A stretch of 44,544 bases of DNA. It comes from CAZOGW01 sp964579415 (GTDB lineage Bacteria; Actinomycetota; Acidimicrobiia; Spongiisociales; UBA5794). Location of the stretch: NCBI GenBank assembly GCA_964579415.1, contig CAZOGW010000009.1:1-44544 (forward strand), in the 5' to 3' direction. The notes under the pieces are model-generated. The model did no database searches, was not told the origin of the DNA, and saw only the letters and a program-made list of their open reading frames with translations. This document shows positions 25,005 through 33,552 of this stretch, piece after piece (position 1 is the first letter of the stretch; each line of letters begins with the position of its first letter). The position numbers and the translations under genes are program-made.

Positions 25005-26135
25005 GTGAACGATGAACTCCCAGTCGCTCCCGACTACGGCGGGGGTTCGCTGGTGAACCTGGTGGCGGAAATCGAGCAACGGCTCGGCGGGCGAGCGCCG
25101 GAGCCGGGCCTACACCCCGAGCTGGCGGCGCTGGTGCCCGATGCCGAGACATACGTCGTGGTGCTCTTCGACGGGCTCGGCGCCGACCAGCTCGACCACC
25201 CCGCCGCGGCGTCGCTGCGCGGCGACCTGAGGGCCACCATCGACGCCCCCTTCCCCACCACCACCACGGTGAGCATGTCCACCGTGGCCACCGGCCTCAC
25301 CCCCGTCCGCCACGGACTGATCGGCTACCAGCTCCACCTCCCCGGCCTCGATGTGGTGGCCAACACCATCAAGTGGACCACCCTGTGGGGTGAGCCGCTC
25401 CAGGTCGACACCACGGCCTTCCTTCCCGCACCCAACCTGTGGGAGCGTCTCGCCGACGCCGGCGTCGAGACGGTGGTGGTGCAGCCGGGGAACTTCGCCG
25501 CCAGCCCGATGACCCGGATGCTCTACCGGGGAGCACGGTTCGAGCCGTGGCACCACATGTCGGAGATGGTGGAGGTGACCCGCCAGATGGCATCGGTTCC
25601 GGACCGGCTCGTCTTCGCCTACCTGCCCCACGTCGACTACGCCGGCCACGTCCACGGCCCCGGCTCACCCGAACACGTGGAGGCACTCACCCTGGCGGAC
25701 CACCTGTGGTCGGCGCTGGCGGGCAGGCTTCCCCCGGGTGCGGCGATGATCGGAACCGCCGACCACGGGATGGCTCTCATTCCCCACGCCCGCCAGACGC
25801 GCATCCCCCGTGCCGCCGAGGAGGGGCTGGTCCTCTACGGCGACAGCCGGGTGATGTTCGTGACCGATACGCACGAGGCGGGCCGGGGCGAGGACCTCGC
25901 CGCCGGGATTCCCGCCACATGGGTGCCCCTGGATGCGATGCGCCACTGGTGGGGCGACGCCGCTCCCTCTCCGGCCATCACCACACGACTTCCCGACGGG
26001 GTGCTCGTCGCCGACGATGGCCACGTCCTGCTGCACCGCCACTCCGACGACCGACTCGTGGGCCACCACGGCGGCCTCACCCCCATCGAGCGCCGCATCC
26101 CATTGATGGTGGCAGCTCGATCGCACCCGCTGTGA
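25005..26135 (+). CDS. Alkaline-phosphatase-superfamily phosphodiesterase / nucleotide pyrophosphatase
   Basis: 376 aa, GTG start. Type I phosphodiesterase/nucleotide pyrophosphatase fold: VVVLFDGLGADQL (first metal Asp), PFPTTTTVSMSTVATGLTP (candidate nucleophile Thr), LPHVDYAGHVHGPGS (Asp and His ligands) and IGTADHGM (Asp-His pair). There is no signal peptide or membrane helix, so it is probably cytoplasmic. It should hydrolyse phosphodiester or phosphoric anhydride bonds; the substrate is unknown. Divergent from nuo cluster 1 across the 61-bp repeats. Confidence 0.85.
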   Translation: MNDELPVAPDYGGGSLVNLVAEIEQRLGGRAPEPGLHPELAALVPDAETYVVVLFDGLGADQLDHPAAASLRGDLRATIDAPFPTTTTVSMSTVATGLTPVRHGLIGYQLHLPGLDVVANTIKWTTLWGEPLQVDTTAFLPAPNLWERLADAGVETVVVQPGNFAASPMTRMLYRGARFEPWHHMSEMVEVTRQMASVPDRLVFAYLPHVDYAGHVHGPGSPEHVEALTLADHLWSALAGRLPPGAAMIGTADHGMALIPHARQTRIPRAAEEGLVLYGDSRVMFVTDTHEAGRGEDLAAGIPATWVPLDAMRHWWGDAAPSPAITTRLPDGVLVADDGHVLLHRHSDDRLVGHHGGLTPIERRIPLMVAARSHPL

Positions 26136-26191
26136 TCCCGATGGCGCGGTGTGACGGCCAGGTGGGCGAGCGACAGCAACCGGAGCACCCC

Positions 26192-26197
26192 TAGGAT
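26192..26197 (+). promoter_or_regulatory. Leaderless -10 element of the lipoprotein gene at 26204
   Basis: TAGGAT, identical to the htpX box, ends 6 nt before the ATG; there is no ribosome site. Confidence 0.55.
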
Positions 26198-26203
26198 CAC
26201 CGG

Positions 26204-27007
26204 ATGCTTCGACGAATCGCCGCGGTGTCATCGGCCGCGCTCCTCATCCTTTCCGCCTGTTCCGGCTCCGACGGCGACACCGGCGACACCACCACCACGA
26301 CCGCAGACACCACGGCCACCACGGTCGCGGCGGCACCCCCCGGCTCCACGATGGCGCCCTTCGAGCCGGCGCCGGGCACCCCCCCGGCGGAGCTGCGCAG
26401 CTACACCACCACCAGCGTGTTCCGGGTGGACGTGCCCCCGATGGCCATCAACGTCGCCAGCACCGGCACCCACGTCGACGGCAGCTACCAGTGCGCCACC
26501 GATCTCGACATGGACGACAACGCCCTGGCGACGACTGTCGTCTCCACCCCGGACGGCCTCTTCGTCGACGCCGGCAGCGGCTTCACCGAGGTGCCCGCCG
26601 AGTCCGCCGCCAACACCACCGCCGGCTGCCCGGCCGACCCGGCGTTCTGGACGGGCTTCAGCCTGATCGACATCCCCGAGGACCTCCCCACAGAAGCGGT
26701 GGAGGTGAACGGCATACCGGGCCGCCAGGTGGACCTGGTCTCCCAGCCCGAGGTAGCGGACCGGCTCGGGCTGGTCCCGGAGTTGGAGGGCGCCACCTAC
26801 GACGAGTTCACCATGACTTTCGCCGAGGACGGCGACTGGCTCCTGGCGATGCACCTGCTCGCCTCACTCACGCCCGAGGCGGCTTCCGAGGCGTTCGGCG
26901 TCCCTCCCGAGGAAAGCACCGAGGGGGCAACCATCTCCATGAACTTCGACATCGCCGACCCCGATGACCCGGATCTGACGGTGGAGACCCCGGCGACCGG
27001 CGGCTGA
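26204..27007 (+). CDS. Putative LppX/LprG-like lipoprotein
   Basis: 267 aa. Lipobox LSAC gives Cys19, followed by an acidic Thr-rich linker (about 20-60). The remainder is predicted mostly beta-strand with segments such as YTTTSVFRVDVPPM and FTMTFAEDGDWLLAMH; Cys in YQCATDL and in AGCPADP may pair. The layout, an exported lipoprotein with a curved-sheet-like domain, recalls LolA/LppX-type carriers, but this is a weak resemblance and the function is unknown. It sits 68 nt after the phosphodiesterase, but its own TAGGAT box suggests separate transcription. Confidence 0.7.
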   Translation: MLRRIAAVSSAALLILSACSGSDGDTGDTTTTTADTTATTVAAAPPGSTMAPFEPAPGTPPAELRSYTTTSVFRVDVPPMAINVASTGTHVDGSYQCATDLDMDDNALATTVVSTPDGLFVDAGSGFTEVPAESAANTTAGCPADPAFWTGFSLIDIPEDLPTEAVEVNGIPGRQVDLVSQPEVADRLGLVPELEGATYDEFTMTFAEDGDWLLAMHLLASLTPEAASEAFGVPPEESTEGATISMNFDIADPDDPDLTVETPATGG

Positions 27008-27183
27008 CCCGGCGCAGCCATCGCCACCCACACCGGCCCGTCACCGGCTGAACCCGCTTTTTCCGATCAGGTGTCTAGGCCCGGCGACCGGTGTAGCCTG
27101 TCAGGGTCCCGGAACGTCGGGAAGGGGCCCGGCGACGCTTTGACTTCCGGGGAAGCACCGGCATGGCGACAAGGGGCGCTCCG

Positions 27184-27615
27184 ATGAAGCCGACCTCCAA
27201 CCAGCCCAGCCCGCGGCGGTGGCGTCGCGCCCTGCCCGCCGACGAGGCGGGCGCCGCCATCTTCGAGATGGCGATGATCGTCGGCCTGTTCCTCCTCATC
27301 GTCTTCGGCATCATCGAGTTCTCCTGGATGTTCGCCGAGCGCAGCGAACTGCAGCACGTCGCCGGCGAGGGAGCCCGGCGCGCCGCCGTGGGCGAGAACC
27401 CGCACGACGCCATCTGCGACTCCCTGGTGGTGGCCGAGGGCGCCAACTACACCATGACCGTCGGCGGCGCCCTCGACCAGGGCTACTCCGCCACCATCAC
27501 GGTGAGCAAGCCCTACGACGGCATAACAGGGATGTTCCCCCTCACCGGAGGCAGCCTGAGCGCCCAGCACGAGTTCTTCATCGAGGCCGACGCACCCGGG
27601 TGGACCCCATGCTGA
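27184..27615 (+). CDS. TadE-like pseudopilin/secreted membrane protein 1
   Basis: 143 aa from the ATG at 27184, chosen for AAGGGG 7 nt upstream; an ATG at 27163 would add seven residues. A short basic N-terminus is followed by DEAGAAIFEMAMIVGLFLLI, the Gly-x5-Glu pattern of TadE prepilin-like helices, and one membrane segment, then a small extracellular domain (to PGWTPC). First of three overlapping genes. The 155-nt spacer before it holds a possible TAGCCT -10 (27094-27099) and small GC hairpins, no gene. Confidence 0.85.
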   Translation: MKPTSNQPSPRRWRRALPADEAGAAIFEMAMIVGLFLLIVFGIIEFSWMFAERSELQHVAGEGARRAAVGENPHDAICDSLVVAEGANYTMTVGGALDQGYSATITVSKPYDGITGMFPLTGGSLSAQHEFFIEADAPGWTPC

Positions 27616-28055
27616 GGTGGTGGCGCCGGACCGGGGAGCGGGGCGCCGCCATGGTCGAGATGGCGGTCGTGGTTCCCCTCCTGATGCTGCTGGCGTTCGG
27701 CACCATCGAGACCAGCTACTTCCTGGTCCAGCAGAACAACGTGCGCAGCGCTGCCCGCGAAGGCGCCCGCATCGCCGCCACCAACGACCTGTCCTCGACC
27801 CAGATCGCCGGCCTGATCTGCGCCGGGCTTCCCAGCGGCCTCCTGGTCGAGGCCTCCGGGGTGACCTCGCCACCGGACGTCTTTCCCACCGGCTCAACGG
27901 GCGCCACCGGCTTCCTGGAGATCAGCGGCGAACACTCGTCGATCCTCGGGTTCCTCTTCGACGGGGTCGATCTGTACGCACGCTACGACTTCAAGGTGGA
28001 GCTGAAAGGTTCCACTCCGACTTGGTGGTCATCGGGGAGCGGCGGGTCATGTTGA
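27609..28055 (+). CDS. TadE-like membrane protein 2
   Basis: 148 aa; its ATG overlaps the end of the previous gene by 7 nt. N-terminal ERGAAMVEMAVVVPLLMLLA is the classic TadE helix with Glu at +5 after the Gly, then SAAREGARIAA, the TadE/TadG motif after the helix. The outer domain is about 100 residues. It probably forms a heteromeric minor pilin with the first TadE-like protein. Confidence 0.88.
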   Translation: MLRWWRRTGERGAAMVEMAVVVPLLMLLAFGTIETSYFLVQQNNVRSAAREGARIAATNDLSSTQIAGLICAGLPSGLLVEASGVTSPPDVFPTGSTGATGFLEISGEHSSILGFLFDGVDLYARYDFKVELKGSTPTWWSSGSGGSC

Positions 28056-29248
28056 AGCGGGAACGGCCCGACGAGGGCGGCACCATCATCGTCCTCACCG
28101 CGATGCTCCTGGTGGTGTTCCTCGGGCTGGCGGCGCTCGCCGTCGACGCCGGAATCGTCTGGTCCAACCGCCGCGTCGCCCAGGGGATCGCCGACACCTC
28201 GGTGATGGCTGCCTTACAGGCGGTCCCGAAGACGATGTCCGGCGCGGCGGCGGCCACCCAGGCGCAGCAGGCGGCGCAGGACCTGGCGGCCACCAACAAC
28301 GCCAGCAACGACAGCTCCGTGGTGGTCACCAGCGTGGACGTGGTACCGCAACCGGGCCAGGTCGACGTGGAGATCGAGGTCGAGTTCTCCACCGGCGCCG
28401 CCTTCGGCCCCGTCGTCGGGGGCCCCGACACCTACGACATCGGCGCCGCCGCCGAGGGCCGCATCGACATCTACCTCCCCGGCCAGACCAATGCCGACGG
28501 CAACCCCACGATGCGTCTCCTACCGCTCGGGGCGCCCGCCGGCACCTCGGCGAGGATGCTGTGCCGGGCCGAGAGCCCTGCCGCCTGCCCCGCGGGCGCC
28601 TCGTCGGCCCTGGACGTGATCGGGATGCGCCGGGTCGACACGCAATGCCACGACGCCGACGAGACAACGGTGGGGAACCTCGCATCCGGGGTCGACCACC
28701 TCATCGCCTTCGACTCGGACCTGCGCGACGAGCGGGAGGCCTGCGAGGTCCGGTACGCCGGCGGCCACGCGGTGAGCCTTCCCAACACCTCGCGCCTCAT
28801 CCCGTCGGGCCGGGTGCCCTACTCACCCGCTTTCACCCAGGTGCTGGGAGGACCGCCGCTGTGGACCTACCTGCGCGACGACCTCACCGGCGCCTGCGAC
28901 AAGGTCGCCATCGCCGCATTGCCCGACATCGACGCCCAGACCAACCAGATGCGGATGTGCCTGCAGACCGGCGACCGGCCCCTGTTCAACACCAGCATGA
29001 GCATCGGCGACCGCCGCCTCGGGTGGGGTGTGTTCACCCAACTCGGCGGCACCGAGGTGCGCTACACCGGGTCCACGGTGTTCTGGGTCCACTCGGTGAT
29101 CGACGCCACCGGGCAGACCACCAACCCCGCCGGCGGCGGCTACTCGGGCGCCGTCGTCTTCCGCCTCGACCCCGACATGCTCCCCGGCGGGTTCGCTCCC
29201 TATGTGCCGCTGTCGGCGGAGGGCCTCGAGTTCACGCTGACGGACTGA
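28049..29248 (+). CDS. TadG-like membrane-anchored surface protein
   Basis: 399 aa; the ATG overlaps the preceding gene by 7 nt (ATGTTGA). DEGGTIIVLTAMLLVVFLGL is a Tad-domain helix followed by AVDAGIVWSNRRVAQGIADT, the usual TadG motif. The large outer domain includes several Cys (CRAESPAAC, TQCHDAD, ACEVRY, GACDK) and is probably exported. The stop overlaps the convergent next gene by 17 nt. No TadA, TadB, TadC, RcpA or prepilin peptidase gene is present, so the export machinery must be elsewhere. Confidence 0.85.
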   Translation: MLKRERPDEGGTIIVLTAMLLVVFLGLAALAVDAGIVWSNRRVAQGIADTSVMAALQAVPKTMSGAAAATQAQQAAQDLAATNNASNDSSVVVTSVDVVPQPGQVDVEIEVEFSTGAAFGPVVGGPDTYDIGAAAEGRIDIYLPGQTNADGNPTMRLLPLGAPAGTSARMLCRAESPAACPAGASSALDVIGMRRVDTQCHDADETTVGNLASGVDHLIAFDSDLRDEREACEVRYAGGHAVSLPNTSRLIPSGRVPYSPAFTQVLGGPPLWTYLRDDLTGACDKVAIAALPDIDAQTNQMRMCLQTGDRPLFNTSMSIGDRRLGWGVFTQLGGTEVRYTGSTVFWVHSVIDATGQTTNPAGGGYSGAVVFRLDPDMLPGGFAPYVPLSAEGLEFTLTD

Positions 29249-30368
29249 GCTCGGCGTCAACCGGCGGGACCGCGCTCCCCCGGGAGCGCCAGGCACCGGT
29301 GAACCAGGCGCCGATTCCCCAGGCGGTGGCGATGAGGAAGATGGGGAGACCGACGGCGGGGACGAAGACCAGCACGCCGTAGAGGGCGAGGATGCCGGCG
29401 ACGTAGCCTGCGTAGGCGCCTCCCCTCCCCCGCAGCGCCCACCGCCCCGCCGCCGTCGCCGCCGGAAGCGCCCCGAAGAACCAGGCGAGCAGGGCGACCA
29501 GCAGCAACATCACCGCCAGTGGGATACCCACCAGCGTCGTCACCAGCACCACGAAGAGGAGGGCGCCCCCCACGGTGGCGGCGACACCGATCCCCAAGGT
29601 CCGCCACGGGTTGGCGGTGATGCCGTCCAGAGCCCCTGATGTGGTGCGTGGCGCCAGCCACAGCAGGACGATGCCCCCGGCGACCGTGGCGACCATGCCG
29701 AGGAGGCGGACCAGGGCGAGCACGAACTGGACGAAGAACCCGGCCCGGCCCGGCATGGCGTTGATCTGCCCCCCGACGACGGCTTCCTCGTCGACGGTGA
29801 TGCCACCGGTGCGGTGGGTGACGTTGCCGCCCACCTCGGCCCCGGCGGTGAGGTCCATGCTGCGCACCACCATGTCGACGGAGCCGCCGACGAAGCCGTC
29901 GACGGTGACGTTCCCCGCCCGGCCCAGCACATCGCGACCCACCCTGCCGTTGATGTCGAGGCCCCAGGACCACGTCAGCAGGTCACGACCGGCGTTGCCC
30001 TCCAGGATGGTGTCGACGGCGACGACGGCGATGTCGTCCCGCACCTCACCGGACACGTGCACCGAGCGCGCCACACCTCGTAGCGAGCCTTCGACCACGC
30101 CGGGGATCACCACGCTCCCCTGGGTCAGCACCAGCACGTCGCCGGTGACGGTGCCCCGGATGGTGAGCCGCGAGGTGGCCACCACCAGATCGCCCTCGAT
30201 CACCCCGTCCACCGTCGCCGTCTCGGCGACGACGTAGGCGTCTTCCGCCTGGACCTGGCCCTCGCCGAGGACGTAGGACCCCACCGAGATCGCCGCCCCC
30301 AGTGCGATGCCGGGCACCACGAGTGCGGCGATGAAAGCGGCCAGAGCGAACCAGCGCCGGTTCCTCAT
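29232..30368 (-). CDS. Polymer-forming (bactofilin-like) protein with C-terminal membrane domain
   Basis: 378 aa from the ATG at 30368. An N-terminal hydrophobic segment (WFALAAFIAALVVPGIALGA) precedes a right-handed beta-helix of short repeats such as ATVDGVIEGDLVVATSRLTI and VHVSGEVRDDIAVVAVDTIL (about 40-190), typical of the polymer-forming cytoskeletal domain. About five membrane helices follow (from about 200) with a Gly/Pro-rich tail. Bactofilins form scaffolds; this is a membrane-bound variant, role unknown. A GTG at 30479 would add 37 residues without a signal-like start. Confidence 0.8.
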   Translation of the reverse strand: MRNRRWFALAAFIAALVVPGIALGAAISVGSYVLGEGQVQAEDAYVVAETATVDGVIEGDLVVATSRLTIRGTVTGDVLVLTQGSVVIPGVVEGSLRGVARSVHVSGEVRDDIAVVAVDTILEGNAGRDLLTWSWGLDINGRVGRDVLGRAGNVTVDGFVGGSVDMVVRSMDLTAGAEVGGNVTHRTGGITVDEEAVVGGQINAMPGRAGFFVQFVLALVRLLGMVATVAGGIVLLWLAPRTTSGALDGITANPWRTLGIGVAATVGGALLFVVLVTTLVGIPLAVMLLLVALLAWFFGALPAATAAGRWALRGRGGAYAGYVAGILALYGVLVFVPAVGLPIFLIATAWGIGAWFTGAWRSRGSAVPPVDAELSPSA

Positions 30369-30492
30369 CGCCGGATCCGTGACGAAGGGGGCTCGGACGT
30401 ACCGACCGGGCGCCAGGAGCGTCGCGACAGTCCCGAAGGGGAGGAGATTGTTGTTGCGTGGGGCATGACCTTCGCCCACCGTAGCCCGCCGG

Positions 30493-31992
30493 CTACAAGG
30501 GCAAGGCGTTCTCCACGAAGCGGAGCAGCGGCCAGGGGAAGAGGCCGAAGGCGAGGGTGACGGCGCCGCACAGGGCGAGGACGGTGCGGCCGGCCAAACC
30601 GGGACGGGGCGGGGCGGTGTCCGCCCCCGGCGCCCCGGCCGGTACCGGCTCCTGGAAGTACATGAGGACGATCACCCGTAGGTAGAAGAAGAGACCGATC
30701 ACCGACGTCGCCAGGCCCAGGATGACCAGCCACAGGTAGCCGGCCGCGTATGCGGCGCTGAACACGGAGAGCTTGCCGACGAACCCGGCCGTCAGCGGGA
30801 TGCCGCCCATCGACAGCATGAACAGCGCCAGCATTCCGGCCAGGAAAGGTGAGCGCTGCGCCAGGCCGTTGTAGGAATCGAAGTGCGAGCCGGCGGCGCG
30901 GGGCCCGGACACCAGCGACACCACGGTGAAGGCGCCCACCAGGGCGAAGGCGTAGGTCGCCAGGTAGAACCACATGCCGGGGATGCCCGCCTCGCCCGCC
31001 ACCAGCGCCGTCATCAGGAAGCCGGCGTGGGCCACGCCGGAGTAGGCCAGCATGCGCTTCAGGTCGTTCTGGGCGATCGCCCCCAGGCTCCCCACCAGTA
31101 CCGACACCATGGCCAGCACCGCCAGCGCCGGCGCCCACTCATCGGTGAGCGCGGGGAACGCCGCGGTGAGGATGCGGGCCATGGTGGCGAAGCCGGCGAT
31201 CTTGACCGCCGCCGACATCATCGGCACCGCCGCCGCCGGGGCGCCCTGGTACACGTCGGGTGCCCACTGGTGGAACGGCGCCGCCGACACCTTGAAGCCG
31301 AGGCCGACCAGGATCAGGGCCAGACCCACCAGCGCGATGCCGGACTGGAGGATGATGTTGGTGTCGAAGAACTGGCCGATGCTGCCCACGCCGTAGATCG
31401 ACGTCGATCCGGTGCCGGCGAAGGTGAGGGCCACGCCGTAGATGAGGACCGCCGAAGCGAACGACCCGAGCAGGAAGTACTTGATGGCGGCCTCGTCCGA
31501 CCGTGACTGCTCGCGGGTGATCCCGGCGAGGATGTAGAGAGCGATCGACCCGGTTTCCAGGCCGATGAACACCATGACCAGGTTGGCCGAGATGGTCATG
31601 AGGTGCAGGCCGGCGACGGCGAGCAGGAAGAGGGCGACGAACTCGGCTCCGCGGGTGCCCAGAGAGGCCACCAGCTTCCATGCGGCCACCAGTGCCACCG
31701 CGGCGACGGCGAACAGCAGCAACCCGGTGAAGGAGGAGAGGTGGTCCATCACCACCATGGGCAGCGTGGTACCGGCCCCGGCGCGTGAGCTGAAGTTGAG
31801 CTGGGGACCGATCTCGTCGACGCGGAGCCACTGCCACACCGACAGGCCCAGCGCCGCCGCCAGCGAGGCGCCGGCGAGCACCGCCCAGACGCGGCGGCCC
31901 CAGGAGAAGCCGACCTCGGCCATCAGCACCAGCAGGGCGCCGGCGAGGAGGGCGATCTCGGGACCGATGGGTAGGAAGGCGATGCTGCCCAT
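30493..31992 (-). CDS. nuoN: Complex I subunit N, cluster 2
   Basis: 499 aa. Antiporter-like subunit. Signatures: MVFIGLETGSIALYILAG and FKVSAAPFHQWAPDVYQG with the channel lysine, IAQNDLKRMLAYSGVAHAGF. The ATG shares one base with the nuoM stop (TGATG). It diverges clearly from the cluster 1 copy. A short GTAGCC/GGCTAC hairpin (30481-30496) spans its stop codon and may be part of a terminator. The 124 nt between it and the bactofilin-like gene hold no gene I can support. Confidence 0.96.
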   Translation of the reverse strand: MGSIAFLPIGPEIALLAGALLVLMAEVGFSWGRRVWAVLAGASLAAALGLSVWQWLRVDEIGPQLNFSSRAGAGTTLPMVVMDHLSSFTGLLLFAVAAVALVAAWKLVASLGTRGAEFVALFLLAVAGLHLMTISANLVMVFIGLETGSIALYILAGITREQSRSDEAAIKYFLLGSFASAVLIYGVALTFAGTGSTSIYGVGSIGQFFDTNIILQSGIALVGLALILVGLGFKVSAAPFHQWAPDVYQGAPAAAVPMMSAAVKIAGFATMARILTAAFPALTDEWAPALAVLAMVSVLVGSLGAIAQNDLKRMLAYSGVAHAGFLMTALVAGEAGIPGMWFYLATYAFALVGAFTVVSLVSGPRAAGSHFDSYNGLAQRSPFLAGMLALFMLSMGGIPLTAGFVGKLSVFSAAYAAGYLWLVILGLATSVIGLFFYLRVIVLMYFQEPVPAGAPGADTAPPRPGLAGRTVLALCGAVTLAFGLFPWPLLRFVENALPL

Positions 31993-33542
31993 CAGTCACC
32001 CGCCTCGGCGGTGGGGAGGTCGGCGATACGCCCGAACTGGGGAGCCTCCTGGCCGGTGACCGCTTCGATGCGGTCGAGGATGGCCTCCACCGACGGCTCG
32101 ATGCGGTCGAGCGCAGGCTTCGGGTAGACGCCCATCATGACGATGAGCACCACTATCGGGGCCACGATGGCGACTTCGCGGAAGGTGATGTCGACCAGCT
32201 TGGAGGTCGGTGCGCCCTCGTCGAGCGGGCCGTGGAATACCCGCTCGTAGGCCCACAGCAGGTAGATGGCGGCGAGCACCACACCGGAGGCGGCCAGGAT
32301 GGCGGCGGGCGGGAACCGCAGGTAGCTGCCGAGCAGGATGGCGAACTCGCCGATGAAGCCGTTGAGGCCGGGGAGTCCGGCCGAGGCGAACACGGTGAAG
32401 AGGAACAGCCCGGCGTAGATCGGCATCACCTTGGCGACGCCCCCGTAATCGGCGATGAGCCGGGTGTGGGTCCGGTCGTAGATCATCCCGAAGAGGAGGA
32501 ACAGCGCCCCGGTGCTGAGACCGTGGTTGACCATGTGCACCACGCTGCCCTGCAGGCCCTGGCTGGTGAGGGCGAACGTGCCCAGGATGATGAACCCGAG
32601 GTGGCTCACCGACGAGTAGGCGATGAGGCGCTTCAGGTCTGGTTGGACGATGGCGACCAGGGCGCCGTAGATGATCCCGGCGACGGCCAGCCCGGCCAGC
32701 CACGGCGCCATCTGCACCGCGGCCTCGGGGAACAGGGTCAGGTTGAAGCGGACGAATCCGTAGGTGCCCAGCTTGAGCAGCACCCCGGCCAGCAGCACCG
32801 ACCCGGCGGTGGGCGCCTCGGTGTGAGCGTCGGGGAGCCAGGTGTGGAAGGGGAAGATGGGGACCTTCACGGCGAAGGCGATGCCGAACCCGAGGAAGAG
32901 CCAGGTCTGCGCCGTGGTGGAGAGCTCCAGGTCGAGGAGGCGGACGAAGTCGAAGCTGATGCCGTCGCCCTGGCTGCCGGCGGTGATGCCGAGGACGATG
33001 ATCGAGGCGAGGAGGAACGTGCCGCCCAGGGCTGTGTAGAGCACGAACTTGATGGCGGCGTAGACCCGGTTGGCGCTGCCCCACATCCCGATGAGCAGGT
33101 ACATGGGGATGAGGGTCATCTCGAAGAAGACGAAGAACAGCACCAGGTCGAGCGCCAGGAACACGCCGAGGAGGCCGGTCTCCAGTACCAGCATGGCGAC
33201 CATGTACATCTTCACGTTGCGGGTGATCGAGGCCGAGGCCAGGATCGAGACGGGGAACAGCACCGCGGTGAGGACCACCAGCAGCAGCGAGATCCCGTCG
33301 ACGCCGACGTTCCACGAGATGTCCCACGGCTGGTACCACATCACCCGCTCGGTCATCTGGAACCCGGGTACGCCCACCTCGAAGGTGACCAGCATGTAGG
33401 CGGCCACCGCCAGGGGCAGCGCGCTGACCACGGCGGCGACGGGGAGCACCAACTCCTGGCGGCTGCGCGGTACCAGCGCCACGCCCAGCGCCCCCACGAC
33501 GGGGAGCAGCACCAGCAGCGTCAGGATGGGGAAGTCCGTCAT
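31992..33542 (-). CDS. nuoM: Complex I subunit M, cluster 2
   Basis: 516 aa, ATG at 33542 (MTDFPILTLL). Channel pair Glu141 (LFFVFFEMTLIPMYLL) and Lys226 (AFAVKVPIFPFHTWLPDAH). VQPDLKRLIAYSSVSHLGF is intact. The C-terminus extends by about 35 hydrophilic residues. The gene follows nuoL after 10 nt. Confidence 0.97.
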   Translation of the reverse strand: MTDFPILTLLVLLPVVGALGVALVPRSRQELVLPVAAVVSALPLAVAAYMLVTFEVGVPGFQMTERVMWYQPWDISWNVGVDGISLLLVVLTAVLFPVSILASASITRNVKMYMVAMLVLETGLLGVFLALDLVLFFVFFEMTLIPMYLLIGMWGSANRVYAAIKFVLYTALGGTFLLASIIVLGITAGSQGDGISFDFVRLLDLELSTTAQTWLFLGFGIAFAVKVPIFPFHTWLPDAHTEAPTAGSVLLAGVLLKLGTYGFVRFNLTLFPEAAVQMAPWLAGLAVAGIIYGALVAIVQPDLKRLIAYSSVSHLGFIILGTFALTSQGLQGSVVHMVNHGLSTGALFLLFGMIYDRTHTRLIADYGGVAKVMPIYAGLFLFTVFASAGLPGLNGFIGEFAILLGSYLRFPPAAILAASGVVLAAIYLLWAYERVFHGPLDEGAPTSKLVDITFREVAIVAPIVVLIVMMGVYPKPALDRIEPSVEAILDRIEAVTGQEAPQFGRIADLPTAEAGD

Positions 33543-33552
33543 GGCGCCGCGC

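Noticed and set aside
27094..27183. Cyclic-di-GMP or similar riboswitch before the TadE genes
   Set aside because: Only short GC hairpins are visible; I could not find the conserved core bases of any known riboswitch class. An Infernal/Rfam search would settle it.
30365..30466. 33-codon frame ending in ATGA overlap with the bactofilin-like start
   Set aside because: Position is suggestive and a TACGGT box lies upstream, but the Ser/Arg/Pro-rich peptide looks like chance GC-rich sequence and the GAAGG box is too close to its ATG.
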